The notes under the pieces were generated by a model, which made no database searches, was not told where the DNA came from, and worked only from the letters and a program-made list of their open reading frames with translations. Source: Nansenia antarctica (lineage: Eukaryota; Chordata; Actinopteri; Argentiniformes; Microstomatidae). From it: DNA of 64,000 bases. This document shows positions 34,156-45,989 of this stretch, in pieces (position 1 is the stretch's first letter; every line of letters starts with the position of its first letter). The DNA is taken from NCBI GenBank assembly GCA_963989245.1, contig OZ022345.1, positions 42,167,486 through 42,231,485 on the forward strand, read 5' to 3'. The position numbers and the translations under genes are program-made.

Positions 34156-34995
34156 GTGTGGAAGATAAAGCTGCATTATGAGGTGATCTTGTCAGTGATG
34201 GAGGTAACAACAGAAGCCCGTGAACATGGATCGGTCGTGACTGCCGGGCTTAAGATGAAAATGGAATCGTTCCCCTTCATCCTTCAGCTTCATGCCCTTG
34301 AGAGGGTTCTGGGCATCACGATGAGTTTTGTGAACAGCTTCAGGAATGTGGCCTCGCTATCCACGAGTCTGCAAACTCTCACAAAGAGCACAAGAAGTCA
34401 GTTGGAGAATATGAGTGTGGGTGGTGAGTGACAGGTCACGATGGATATGCCAAGGCATCTGCTGCCAAAGTTGACATACCCAATGAGAGCCACGGCACCC
34501 TGCCTCGACCTGCGCGGGTACAGTGTCAAAACTAATTTCCGCTTCTGTAGGTGGAGTCCAGCAGTGGCCAGAGACAAGCAGAAGACAGGTTTTTGTTTTT
34601 ATGAATTCAACAGAGGGTTAGGGTTAGAGTGAGAACAAGGGCCTCCTTCATGCCACCAGGCGTTTGACAGCTTCTCCTCGATATTCTTGGATTTCGCCAT
34701 TGCGGAAACGCTATCTTGTCTCAATGAAAGTCACATGGAGCTTGTCCTGCTCCAGGCCCAGTTCAGTCCAGCTGAAGCCTTCCTAACCACTGATTATGAC
34801 AAAAGCATCCTTTCCTGCCTCTCAACGCTCAAAGCTTTCTCAGAAGTACACAAACTGTTTCGGATTGCAGCTACATTGCCTGTCTCAACAGCATCAAACA
34901 AGCATATCTTCTCTGGGTTAAAGAGAGTAAAGGGGTACCTGAGTAACACCGTGGGCGACAATAGACTAACCCAACTAATGCTGATTGCTGTGTAA
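34156..34995 (+). pseudogene. hAT transposase C-terminal relic (dimerisation domain)
   Basis: The open piece 34687-34995 ends with KLFRIAATLPVSTASNKHIF then SGLKRVKGYLSNT and NRLTQLMLI. This is the hAT dimerisation-domain signature (in functional relatives, pairs such as 'IPVSSAS-ERSFS-LKRIK-LRNT'). Upstream, in shifted frames, LERVLGITMSFVNSF and VNLVRA-like helices of the preceding region can be traced from about 34190, with several stops. Terminal inverted repeats and target duplication were not found, so the ends of the element are lost or undetected. TTAGGGTTAGGG-like words at 34616-34628 are coincidental. Confidence 0.7.
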
Positions 34996-36273
34996 CAGAA
35001 GCTTGTAACCTTAACGAGCTGGTCACAGACTTTGCAAAATTGCGACCACAATGTTAACCCCTGGATAATGCTTTTGGGCCTGCCATAACTCCCTGCTGTT
35101 ATTATCATATTACGGTAAGACTCGGCTCAATTGTATTTTAGAATTTCTTTGTGCACATTGCTGGTAAAGTGATGACGCCAGCTGGCCAGCATACAGGTAT
35201 GTATTTCAATATGTGGGTATAACTTGTCAGACCTTTTGTTGACTTATGTGCTTCTCTTTTGTGTTCTTTGCATAACATGTAACAGGACAGATGTGTAATG
35301 CGTGAGGCTGTGGTAATGTATGCACCGTGCCACATGTAAACAAGTAGGCCTACATTTATTTTATATATTATATTATACAGTACCAGTCAAAGGTTTGTAA
35401 CCACTTTCCCATTTCCCAAACACATTCCCATTCACTTTCCCAACTTGTACTGTATATTTGCTGTTATACAGTATATGGACCTATTATCACATTCCGCACG
35501 CTGATAAAAATTGGTCATTATACTGTTTCATATCGGTATTTCATCTTCCTATCACCCCTGGTTTGTGTCATGATAATTGGGAATAATAGCCTGATGACTT
35601 TGAACACTCTATAAGGTTAAATGTTATCGACTTGTCATTCATCATAATGTGTGTTGCATTGCAGAGACCTATATTGTGTGACTGCGACCATACAATCCAA
35701 TATGATATCTTATGGCTGTGTGGGTTTTGATATCAGGTGAAGTAGTCTGTCATCCTGTGTGTTTCAGAATACGATCTAGTGCTAGAAAGCAAACATTCCA
35801 GTGGAGTCTCATACTATGTGAATCACTATGTGAGGAACCCTATCATATATATTGAATGTTTGTTAGGGGTTATATTTAATAATATATTTATTATTAAATA
35901 TACCTAACATTTAACCAATGAAAAAAAAAAAAAAAAAAAAAAAAAAATAGGTATACTTGTAGGTTATATTTAATGAGGAAAACTGACCCACTAGCTTAGC
36001 TTCTATGCCTCTAGGCATGCTTTTTCACCAAATTGTTCGTACAATCTATCTATGAGAGGGGCTAGGGATCTGCTATTGGTCAGTATGGTGGGGAGAGAGG
36101 AAGGCGATTATGGAATGTGGGGTGGAGTCAACAAAGAGTCTTCACTTTGTGAATGCTTGGGAATTTTGGGAGTAAGGGGCTGCTCTGAGGGGTGTCTCTC
36201 ATCAGAGAACCAACAGCCTCATGTGGTTCACACACGGGTTGATGATGTGTGAAGAAGAAAGACACACTTAAAC

Positions 36274-36274
<1 letters not shown>
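34996..36274. other. Non-coding AT-rich stretch with palindrome and poly(A)
   Basis: A palindromic TATTTAATAATA/TATTATTAAATA lies at about 35873-35900 and an uninterrupted poly(A) of 27 bp at 35921-35947. The poly(A) could be the tail of an unrecognised retrocopy. No gene seen. Confidence 0.45.

Positions 36275-36304
<30 letters not shown>
36275..36304. repeat. (TG)n microsatellite
   Basis: About 15 TG units. Confidence 0.9.
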
Positions 36305-36306
<2 letters not shown>

Positions 36307-36400
36307 TTACAACCTCCATCTCCATCTCCATCTGCATCCACCCATGGCCAGTAGTACCCGGGAGGGGCAGGTAGCTGGGTATGGTTTGGGTAGAGTAGAG

Positions 36401-36487
36401 CAGTGGTTCTCAAACCTCTCCTCGGGGACCCCCAGCTGCTCCACATATGTGATCTGTTCCACCACCAGCACACCTGAATCAACTAAT
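36401..36487 (+). mobile_element. hAT terminal fragment, CAGTGGTTCTCAAACCTCTC type
   Basis: CAGTGGTTCTCAAACCTCTC followed by CTCGGGGACCCCCAGCTGCT is the start of a widespread non-autonomous hAT/MITE. The mirrored right end was not found downstream, so this is an isolated 5' fragment. Confidence 0.6.
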
Positions 36488-36574
36488 CAAGTACAAATCA
36501 TAATTGCTTCACATACATACATACCTACAAGTATATACGTGTGATTACAAATTCAAATGAGTGCCTTTATTGAA

Positions 36575-36800
36575 TTGAATTGAATGGTCTTTATTGTCAT
36601 TGCTACAGTACAGGTACCAAACAACGAAATTTAGGAGGGGTGGCTCCCCTGGTGTTAGGAAAGGAAAAAGAAAACACATTTTAGAAAAAGCATAGATGCA
36701 TAAAATCACAAGAAGGTAAGGAGCTGGTTTACATAAATAAAGGCTATGTACACAATCCACTGTACTATACTGTACAGACAGACAACTAGGGTTGTCATAT
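36575..36800 (-). mobile_element. LINE/SINE 3'-end remnant
   Basis: TTGAATTGAATTGAATGGTC then TTTATTGTCATTGCTACAGT and ACAACGAAATTTAGGAGGGG. Same layout as the copy at 3306 but with TTGAA-type tail units and a different body, so a related family rather than the same one. Confidence 0.5.
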
Positions 36801-37680
36801 TGCACAATAGTATTATTCAACCCTATCATATAACAAACAAACTAACACCCTATCATAGTGAATAACACTATCACTATGGAATCCCCCCCGTCTCATTTAC
36901 ATTTACATTACATTTTTGGCATTTAGCAGATGCCTTATTCCAAAGGGACTTACAATCAATACATTTGACTTGAAGTAAGTGAATCATCAATCGACCAGTC
37001 GTAGTAGGAAAAGTAATCTAGCTCAGGCCAGCGGCCATTGTCAGTCGTCGTGCTAGATCAGTGGTTCTCAACCTTTTTTGGGCCAGCGCCCCCCCGTCCA
37101 TTATCCAGGCCTCTTACCGCCCCCCCATCAAAAAAAGTAGGCTTATTTTCTTCCCTAAATATTAATGTTGACTAATATTCTGTGTTATATAATTTAAAAA
37201 GCATGTCACTGAATGCCAAATAATAGATTGGATTTAACTGGGCAGTTGGAATATCATTATCATTAGTTTACCAGAGAGCAGAAAAGCCATGTGAATGTGA
37301 ATAAAAATGCTGTTTCTGAGTGTTAAACAAACTCAGACAACATCAGAGAATACAAACAGACTGCTACGGAACAGCAGCAATTTCACACATGTCCGATGCA
37401 GAACAAACAATAGGCTGCAGAACTGTACATTACAACTAACATTGTTAGTTTTTTTAAAGTGTGCTGGTGTTGCATTTCTCCAAATTGCTGTTTTATGATG
37501 CTAATATTTATTCATTTTTGATTGGACTTTGGGGGGGGGGGGGGGGGGGGGGGTGTCACAATATGGTGGCAAACGCTAGGGGTCTATTATTTTAATATTT
37601 TATTTAGTATTCTATGGTATTATTTTCATAAACTGACCACTTCGAATTTCTCATATCAAAACATATCAAAACATAACAAA

Positions 37681-37806
37681 GTTCCAAAGTTCAGAGCTCT
37701 GCGCTCTGGGAGCGCTCAGAGATGGGTGCTCTGACTGAAAACACGGTTTTGTCCGAGCGAACTGACCGTTCGTGCATTTACGAACGTACCCGTAATAACA
37801 CTGATG
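37681..37806. repeat. Direct duplication, copy 1 (GCTCTGACTGAAAACACGG block)
   Basis: GTTCAGAGCTCTGCGCTCTG ... AGATGGGTGCTCTGACTGAA AACACGG ... TTCGTGCATTTACGAACGTA CCCGTAATAACA. A near-identical block recurs at 38530-38640 in the same orientation. Its end resembles the right terminus of the GGTGCGTTCGTAAA family, so both may be decayed MITE copies. Confidence 0.7.
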
Positions 37807-38529
37807 ACAGCTGATCAATACAAAAGACGCTGCAGCTGATGCGTTCGTTTCCAGGACATCACAAGAGGAGCAACATATCACAAAAAAGCTATCGTATATT
37901 TTAGTTTGCAAACACATCGCAATGCTAACCTCAGAATGGCACTAGGGATAACATCCACAACAACACTTAACAGTAATACATTTATGTAATATACTGTGAG
38001 GAACCTGCGAGGGGAGGGGACATTCGTAGCTGATTTCTCTAGGTTCGATTATTGGTAAGCGACAGAGAACTTTCAGGACTGGTTTATTACGATCGCTTTT
38101 TTGAGGTTGTTCCTGCTGTGATGTTCTGGTATGGTGGTATGGTATTAGCACTCATTTTAACTAAATTAAATAAGCTGTATTGAAAGGAAGCGAACGAAGC
38201 GAACGCAACAATTACAATGAGCCCACAAACTGAAACATATGTCACTCAAGCATAGCCTACAAGGAAAACACTCATAGAAGTTGGGCATTGGTCAACATGA
38301 CGTTACAGATGGGATGAACCGGGGTTCTTTCTATCGTAGCATAGTATTGCAATTTCTGCACTGTACATGAACTGTCAAGATTCTTCTACAATGCAGCTTA
38401 CCCAGACACATTGGAAACGATCAAAAGCTCTGCCTTTGCTAGCTGAGTTTTTAGCTTCTCCATCTTCTTGATGACACTCACTTTTATTTTTTGGGGCGCT
38501 GCGCTACGTGTGTCTGCGTCACAGAGCCC

Positions 38530-38640
38530 GGCCAAGTTCAGAGCGCTCAGAGATGGGCGCTCTGACTGAAAACACGGTTTGTCCGAGCGAACTGACCGTT
38601 CGTGCATTTACGAATGTGCCCGTAATAACACAGCTGTTTT
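38530..38640. repeat. Direct duplication, copy 2
   Basis: Matches 37681-37806 apart from a shorter start and scattered substitutions. Both lie inside the hAT at 37059-38759. Confidence 0.7.
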
Positions 38641-40700
38641 TCATGAGAAAAATACTTTATGCGTGAACGCCCCCCAAGAACACCTCAACGCCCCCCTTTT
38701 TTTTATATTTGTTCCAGCGCCCCCCGATGTTGTCTGAACGCCCCCGTTGAGAAACGATGTGCTAGATAGTATACACTGGATAAACAAGTAAGGAGAAACA
38801 GTAAGGGGGAAGCAGGTATCTCTGGAGTCGTTGTCATTGTCGCCCCACTCCCCCCCTATATGTACTATACACTCAAATGTGGTGATTGAGGTTAGATTGT
38901 GGTTCACATGCACACATCAAGCTCAGACACTGTTGACAGACAAGTCTGCTCTCTGTGTTTATGGTCAATATTCTTTGGCGATGTTCATTCACACCCCTTC
39001 TAAAGCAGTCTGTAATGACACACTTCTCAGTCAGCAGCTCAGCCAACCGTGGTAGTCAGTGTTAAACATGCTGTAGGAACAAGAGAAAGCACTTGAAAAC
39101 CCAGTCACTTAGAAGGATCACTGAACTGTACAATGGACGCTGCAAAACACCTCTCAATGACCCTGAGATAGTTGTAAACAAAATCACATTCCAGTTCATA
39201 GCTTAACAAAACCTGTGAATGATAAAGTGAATCATCTATCCATCAGGCATCATAAAAATATATATAATTCCCAATGCTAGAAGAAGGAGGATTCAACTAA
39301 TTTATTTACAGAATCTGTACAGGGAGCTAGTGGGGATGAATAGGTCTTTATGAGGGATAGTTAAGATGGAGCCTGAAGAGATGGGTCTTCAATCTACGGT
39401 GGAAGATAGGTAGTGACTGCAGTCCTGAGAGCACTGAAAAGCCTGTTCCACCAGAGGGGCACCAGAACAGTGAAATGCTATGAGTAGCACGACTGCTGCA
39501 TCCACATAGAGGCGGCGGTGCCAGGCGGCCAGCTGAAATGGAAGAACTGAGTGATTGGGCAGTTGTTTAAGGGCTGACAATTGCTTGCAATTAGGGAGGA
39601 ATTTGGAATTTTTGAATTTTGGAAGGTAGTTTAGTAGCTGATGCAGAGGAGGGGTAGTCGAGGAGGAGAGAGAGATAAGGTTTTAGGTCATTAGGGAGGC
39701 CGTTTTTTCTCCATTTCCTCCCAGCTGCCCGGAGACCAATTCTACAATTCAGGGATTCAGACAACCAAGGAGCATGTGGAGAGGATCATGCTGGCCTTGA
39801 GGCCAGTGGACAGAGAGAGTCGAAGGTTGAGGAAAGAGTAGACAGGAGGGTGGAGAGGAGAAGGGTTCAATAGAGGGTAGGAAGGATAAGACAGAGGAAG
39901 AGAGAGCAGTGAGAAAGAGGGTTCACAGGTTGCAACGAGAGGATACAGTGTGGGTAGAGTCTGACTGAGAGGGGGAGGATTGGAGGGGAAGGGAGAAGGA
40001 TACAAAATCATGATCACAAACTCTGGTCTAGACAAGGTCGAGCTGATTGCCTGCCTTATGAGTCGGAGGAGAGTGGGACAGGGTAAGGTCGAAGGAGGAG
40101 AGAAGTACTCCAGACGAGTGAAGCTTCTCTGACCGGATGTTGAATTCACCCAGTAGTGCGAGCGGTAGTAATGCCCCTCAGGGACGAAGCTGAGAAGGAC
40201 ATCCATCTCTTCTAAGAACTCTTACCTGGGGGATGATAGATAACAACAATGTGAAGTTTGACAGGGGCGGTGACAGAAACAGTATGGAATTGGAAGGTGG
40301 ATATGAACAGGTGTGCCAGGGGAAGGTGGATATGGACAGGTGTGACAGGGGAAGGACATTATGTGACCTCTTAGGTGAGATGAGAAGACCAGAGAGTCAA
40401 GGGGAATGAGAAAAGGAGTAGGTATCAGAGAGGGCTGCCAGAGTAGCTGTGTTTTCCGGTATCATCCATGTCTCTGTGAGAGCAAGGAAGTGGAGGGACA
40501 TGAATCAGTCATACGCTGAGATAGCCTCAGCTTTCTGAACCCCTGGCGGTAGTTCCAGTCGTGGTCAGTTGAGCATGGTGGGTAGATTAGATTAGAATGG
40601 TTGCGAGCGGATGTGTAGCGTCTATGTGTACTCCTGATGGAAGAAGTAACAGGAATGGGGAGAAAGTACATAGAAGGAACTCCTAATATTGCTTTAAAGG

Positions 40701-42414
40701 TCAAAGCATAATTACTGTTACTCATTATGAGTAAATGCTATAGAAATAGAAAAGTCCTTCTCTTATTCAAACTCTGATTCATATGAAATTCTGATTATTT
40801 ATGTGAAGAAATACACTACAATAGCTATATTCAAATGTATCAGAAGAAATGTTGATTCATTTTCACCCTGATTGTATGGCCCTGCTTTTGTATTATTATT
40901 ATTATGATCCTCCTCCTCTGGGTTTTAAACCCATGTCACATGATATCAAGCATAATCAAAAGTCAAGACATTTCTAGAATTGGGATGACAGTACAGCACT
41001 TCAGATGGAAGGCAACATCATGCACGATTTTAATTTACACCAAGGACCAGGATATAGGGCAGAGTAGTCTCAGCCAGGACGTTTTCAGGAACTAGTCTAG
41101 TACCAACCAACTTGGTGGCACACCTGCATCAAGAGGGCCATCACCAGCCGGCCAATCTGACCCAGCCTAAACTGACCATTGGTGCAGTTCTGGTACTTTC
41201 TTCTAGAGAGGGGTAACAGTTTACTCTAGAGTACAATAATAATGCAAAACGATGGACAGTACAGAAGCGCTTATCGGACAAAGCATATTAGCATAGCGCT
41301 TCAGCAGGCTCCTTTGATCTCTTAAGTGAACATGCTGAATGCTTGTACGTGTCTCATATCCCACAACACCTAGTATTATACTGTATGTCTAGCCTTTCCA
41401 CTCTAGACCCTAGACTGATCGGGAGTGCCAACCCTCTTAGCTACCACATGCAATTAATGGTAGCACTTACTCCTTTACGAGTTCAGCTATCCACTGTGTC
41501 CCTTTCAGGCAATCAAATAATAAACAAATCCTGGGAGAGATCATTAAAATACCTTCACAAGGAAGATGCAGCTCCTTACCTGACCCTATCAAGTGCAGCA
41601 CATCAATTGTTGTGTCGTTTCCGTTCCCTTTTAGACCACCTGGGAGTTAGTGTTTCAGTTGATCCTGTGAGATAACTTATGTATGAAAATTGTGGGAGGT
41701 CCAGCTGATTTGATGTGTTCTCAGGTAATGTACTGTACTGTACCACTACTGGTAACACTGTGTATGAGGCACACATTGTACATATAGTACAGTATGTCGC
41801 ATTATAACTCACTCGATGCATGTCTTTAACGCCTTAAATATATGTTTGTCAACAATAGTAAAAGCCACAATTCAGTTGTGTTCATATCTGCACATTACTA
41901 TAAAGTGAAATTGTACATTTGCAAGCTTCCCAAAAACAATACTTAAAAAAAGAATTTAAAAAACACTACATCATCAACATTACAACGCAACTATTATTAC
42001 CAGTGGAAAGGGGGAAGGCTAAAACACTTTGAATGGAATAGATAGGACTTTCCGTTCTACGGAGGAATTTATGGAACACATGAGCGAGCATGACACTCGC
42101 GCATGAGAGTTCATCTCGCATTTCCCCCGTTGATGTGACGCTATCTAATCCGAGCAGTTGTTATTATGTAATATTATCGATGGGTGTGCCATTTTTTATG
42201 GAGAGCAGTGAGCGGATAATTACAGTTTATTACAGTGAAGTGTACGTAATACACTGACACGTAACTCCTCCTACAGTCCCGGGTCGTTCCTGGTCTCTTG
42301 TGTATAGTGGAGAACGTATCCTATATGGAACTTTTCAAAAGCGTGCCGAGGCGAGCCGAGCCGAGCCGAACCGGTCTGGTCAATGGAAAAGCGCCATATG
42401 TCATACCTTGACAT
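40701..42414. other. Non-coding stretch
   Basis: No gene recognised. At 42341-42400 a GCCGAGGCGAGCCGAGCCGA / ATGGAAAAGCGCC block resembles one end of a dispersed fish repeat with GGCGCTTTTCCA-type termini. The other end was not found. Confidence 0.35.
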
Positions 42415-42700
42415 AGGTGGCGGTTAGGCAGTATAAGGTTTAGGGTTAGATATTAACTTTGAGTGTTTAATGTAAGGTTTAAAGTTAGACATTAAGTCTG
42501 AGTGTTTAATGTAAGGGTTAGGGTTATATATTAACTTTGAGTGTTTAGTGTAAGGTTTAGGGTTAGGCATTCATTTCAAGTGGTTAAGGTTAGGGTAAGT
42601 TGTAAGCTAACATTAGCATTAGCAACAAGAATTAGCAAACAAAAACACACTTTTGTCGAAGCTGACACGAACCCACAACATTCAGGTTGCAAGTCTTGGT
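42415..42700 (+). repeat. Dispersed repeat with internal ~56-bp tandem units (TTAGGGTTAG-like)
   Basis: Begins GGTGGCGGTTAGGCAGTATA, then about three units of the form GTTAGRYATTAACTTTGAGTG TTTAATGTAAGG, then GCTAACATTAGCATTAGCAA and ACCCACAACATTCAGGTTGC. The same block order without the amplification occurs at 60865-61005, and on the minus strand at 20945-21135. Confidence 0.6.
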
Positions 42701-43309
42701 ATTGTAATACACCCTCTTCTGTGCTTTTATAAAGTCTTATAATGTGCTATGCGCACATTATAGTGTATGCTCTATGTATTGCTGTAAATATGAATACAGT
42801 GTCCTGTGTTGTGTGTACAGTGTCCAGCGTAGGTAATGGGACAGTGAAGCATTCTTTCTACTTTTGGCTCTACACTCCAAATGTTTGGATTTGAAATCAA
42901 ACACTTACTGTGAGGTTAAGGTGAATGGGGAGCTATCTTCAAATGGCCATTCCCCTGATGAGACAAATGGCTGTAGTCTTTTACAAGGTCTCATGCTGGT
43001 TGGTTGGCTCTCCTTTCAAAGAGCTCCTAATTTAGATACTACTGTCTATAAAACAGAAGGAAAGCACAGATTCATTCTCTTTTTTTTTCCTCTTGGTGTC
43101 ATGGGCAGAGCTCCAGGTTGTTGTTTGTACGTACATTAGATAGATGACGTGGTCTGTCCTTGTGTCCAATTGTAATGTGACAATTGGTTTGACAAGTGTT
43201 TCAAGTTAGGTGTGTTCCAGCACATAATTTGTAAGAGAGACAAGAGAGCTGTGACTGTATAGTATTGATTCTAGGTTTCTAGGCGTGTTTGCCTTTGGAG
43301 TCTGCTATT
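42701..43309. other. Non-coding stretch
   Basis: Nothing recognised. Confidence 0.4.
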
Positions 43310-43840
43310 GGTGTCTATCAACATAAGGACCAAAGTGGTGTCAACGAAAGTCTTTATTAGGCTGAAGAAAAAGAAAAATCTGAAACACAAAAACAACAGT
43401 TTGGCACTTTATTACAGGAACACTCTCCAGGAGGTAAGCATGAATGTTTCAGAGACTACCATCCTTAGAATACGTCACAAGTCTAACTGCAAGGTGAACG
43501 CCACTGCAAGGTGAAAACCATTAGTTAGCTTCAAAAAGCTCACTTACAGTTAAAAAGTACCTGAAAAAAGCCTGCAGAGTTCTGGAAGAAGATCTTGTGC
43601 ACAGATTATTATAATCATGTACCAGATGGATTGCAAGTGGAAAGATTGGAGAAAAAAGTATCTGCCCAAGCTTTGCAGCATACCACCACATCGGTGAAAC
43701 ATGGTGGAGGGCGTGGTATGGCTTGGGCATGCATAGCTGCCACTAAAACTGGATAACTTGTCTTAATTAATGATATAACTGCTGACGGCAGCAGCAGAAT
43801 GTATTCTGAAGTGTACAGAAACACCTTGGGCCTCATTTTA
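43310..43840 (+). pseudogene. Tc1/mariner transposase relic
   Basis: From about 43660 the frame reads QALQHTTTSVKHGGGRGMAW then ACIAATKTG, a stop, and ITADGSSRMYSEVYRNTL. SVKHGGG-x4-WACxAA is the Tc1-family block between the second and third catalytic acidic residues. Upstream, CRVLEEDLVHR and N-terminal pieces from 43319 appear in other frames with stops. The inverted repeats of Tc1 elements were not identified. It is inactive. Confidence 0.7.
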
Positions 43841-44472
43841 GAAAGTACTAAAAATTTAAAGTAACGTAGAAAACCACGTCAACGTAGTGATTTATACAAT
43901 TCCAACGTGAGTCGATTTGACTGTGGAAACGATCGTAGCTCTACGTCGTGTATTGACCTTGCGCACGCCCATTACCTACTGGTTATGCGGAGTTATTACA
44001 GGCATGTGAGCCGAACTGCCTACTGTAATTCGTGCAAGTGGCTCGAAATAAAATTAACGATGTTGTTATCAGCCGAGAAAATTTGTTTAATTCAAGATTT
44101 AAAGGGAACTGATGTTTATGATTGTATTTCAGTCTTTTTTTATATCCCTCCGGAGCTATATCTATCTCCCCTTCAACATGCCTAGTGCGTTCCACAACGG
44201 ACCTTGCCCGGCCATGCGCTAAATTATACTGGAGTTTCTCCGGTGTCTGGGAGTTTGCAACGGGAGTTCGCAGCCATGTTTTGAATGTCACCTGATAAGA
44301 ATAAGACCATTATATTATTACAGTATAAGCAGCACTCGAGTTGAGGGGGGATGGCATCCCCCCTGAAATAAAAACAGTCAAAATCGTCCCCCTTCTAAAA
44401 CGGCCATCCCCTCTTTCCATACTTTGTCATTTTATCAATGAACGTGGTATTATATAGTATTATTATAGTATA

Positions 44473-44510
44473 GCTTGGTTGTTAAGTGCAGAGTCTGACA
44501 GGCATGTGAG
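44473..44510 (+). repeat. 37-bp dispersed direct repeat, copy 1
   Basis: GCTTGGTTGTTAAGTGCAGA followed by GTCTGACAGGCATGTGA. Copy 2 lies at 45953-45989 with one base different. Confidence 0.75.
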
Positions 44511-45952
44511 CTCTGAACACCCATGTCTGATCAGGTCAATAGGTCACAGACTTCAGGTAGTTATCGCAGGCAAAACATTGTCAACCAAATGTTCTGAATG
44601 GTCAAACCAATATGTACACAAATACTATAACACAAAAACAGAGTATCTCTACTTTAACCTCATAGTAATTGTTTGATTATCCAAACTTTAGAAATGTATA
44701 CAGCCAAAAGAAGAAAAAATGCTTCATTGTCCTATTACTTACACAGGGCTCTGCACTTAATGCTATAATACACATTATTCACAATCTCACTAAACTATTA
44801 AAGCTGAGGACTATTGAATTGGAACTGAACTGTGTAATAACACAGAATAATGTTTACCTTAGACTCTGAGGATTTCTTTCCTGGACAGGAAATTATCTCC
44901 ATACAGTACCTCTCGAGAAGAACTGGGAGAAATCGAAGCATGACTGCAGTGTGCCTCCTGAGTGCTAAATAAGCATTTCCCAGGTAACGCTTGCATCCCT
45001 CACAGTGGCGTCTGCTGGTTCCTGGAGTAAAAGCCTCCCAGCTCTGCTTGATTAGGCAGTGTTCCACTCTTTAATGCCTTTTAATGGAGTTTTTACATGC
45101 CTGTTTTGCATGCATATCAGCCCTGCCAATGAGAAAACCACTGGTTTTAATGGCTCATCAGTCTCTGCCTGAGCCCCTCTTGACCCTGAGGAGGGAGTTG
45201 ATGTTAAGACTAATGTGGTTAAATGATGCAAGAGGACTTGTCTTATTGGATTTCTTTCATCTGTCAATGGCGTGGTTTTGACTATTAAGCATACTTTTCG
45301 GCATTGAATATTTCAGCATTGCTCCCCTAATTTCAGATGCCTCTAGCACTGTCTCTAATTTGAATCCCCCTGGAATTAGGAGATCAATCTTTTAGAGCCA
45401 AAAGGAGGTATGTAGGCCTTCACACCACAAGTCCTGTTTTCAAAGAAAGTTCTCAGTTTCTCTCGTCAGGTTGTGTTAATTAGTACCTCCAGTCTTTCAT
45501 ACCCAGACAGAGCACGGAAGAGGATTGAGAAAGACGACAGTAAAAAGCCTTAATTACACATTTCAAAGTGGCAAATGTTTTATAAAAACAGGTTCGGGAA
45601 CAAGCGTCACTGCACTCAATGGTAAAATTGCCAATCCATTATGCATTAGTCAGAGCTATTAAGTGGAGCAGAGAGAGCCACTGAACCAATCTTTATCTTA
45701 AGAGGATCTGAAGATGCGTGAAGATATTATGGAAATGTTCTGTGGTGGAAGAAAAACAGAGAAAAGGAATGTCACCTTCATGGTAACGGAAGTTCAAATA
45801 TTAGTCTTTGTTTTACCCAAAGACAATTGAAGAGCTGTGCCTCTGGCTAAACCACAACTGTGCAGGGACACTGTCATGGAGGCTGAGGGACGCAGAGGTA
45901 TGTAAGGCCCCCCCATCTCGGACCATACATTAGCCACCGCTGACTTAAGATG

Positions 45953-45989
45953 GCTTGGTTGTTAAGCGCAGAGTCTGACAGGCATGTGA
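45953..45989 (+). repeat. 37-bp dispersed direct repeat, copy 2
   Basis: GCTTGGTTGTTAAGCGCAGA followed by GTCTGACAGGCATGTGA. The flanking sequences of the two copies are unrelated, so this is a shared fragment of a mobile repeat or a transposed segment. Confidence 0.75.

Larger units (their letters stand above)
37059..38759. mobile_element. Non-autonomous hAT with 8-bp TSD TGCTAGAT
   Basis: Left end CAGTGGTTCTCAACCTTTTT; right end reverse-complemented CATCGTTTCTCAACGGGGGC. Exact duplications TGCTAGAT lie at 37051-37058 and 38760-38767. C-rich GCGCCCCCC blocks lie inside both ends (37086-37126 and 38667-38745), extending the inverted symmetry. A G18+ run occurs at 37530-37552. No transposase is recognised. 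The interior contains a ~115-bp direct duplication (37681-37806, 38530-38640). Confidence 0.9.
36898..40700 (-). mobile_element. L2/RSg-1-like LINE, minus strand, RT region deleted, split by a hAT
   Basis: At the plus-strand left end, CATTTTTGGCATTTAGCAGA TGCC...CCAAAGGGACTTACA is, on the minus strand, the LINE/HpaI-SINE type 3' tail. At 40000-40230 the minus strand encodes an L2-type endonuclease end (GEFNIRSEKLHSS, then LTLSHSPPTHKAGNQLDLV). At 39370-39490 it encodes the ORF2 C-terminus (LWWNRLFSALRTA... with a stop). The order endonuclease, C-terminus, tail is correct, but the reverse transcriptase between them is missing. A hAT (37059-38759) interrupts the 3' untranslated part. Linking the pieces into one element is an inference from order and orientation. 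Confidence 0.5.

Noticed and set aside
34614..34630. Interstitial telomere repeat (TTAGGG)
   Set aside because: Only two imperfect units, inside a decayed transposase.
42430..42600. Interstitial telomere repeat
   Set aside because: TTAGGGTTAG words recur, but within a ~56-bp unit, not as hexamer tandem.
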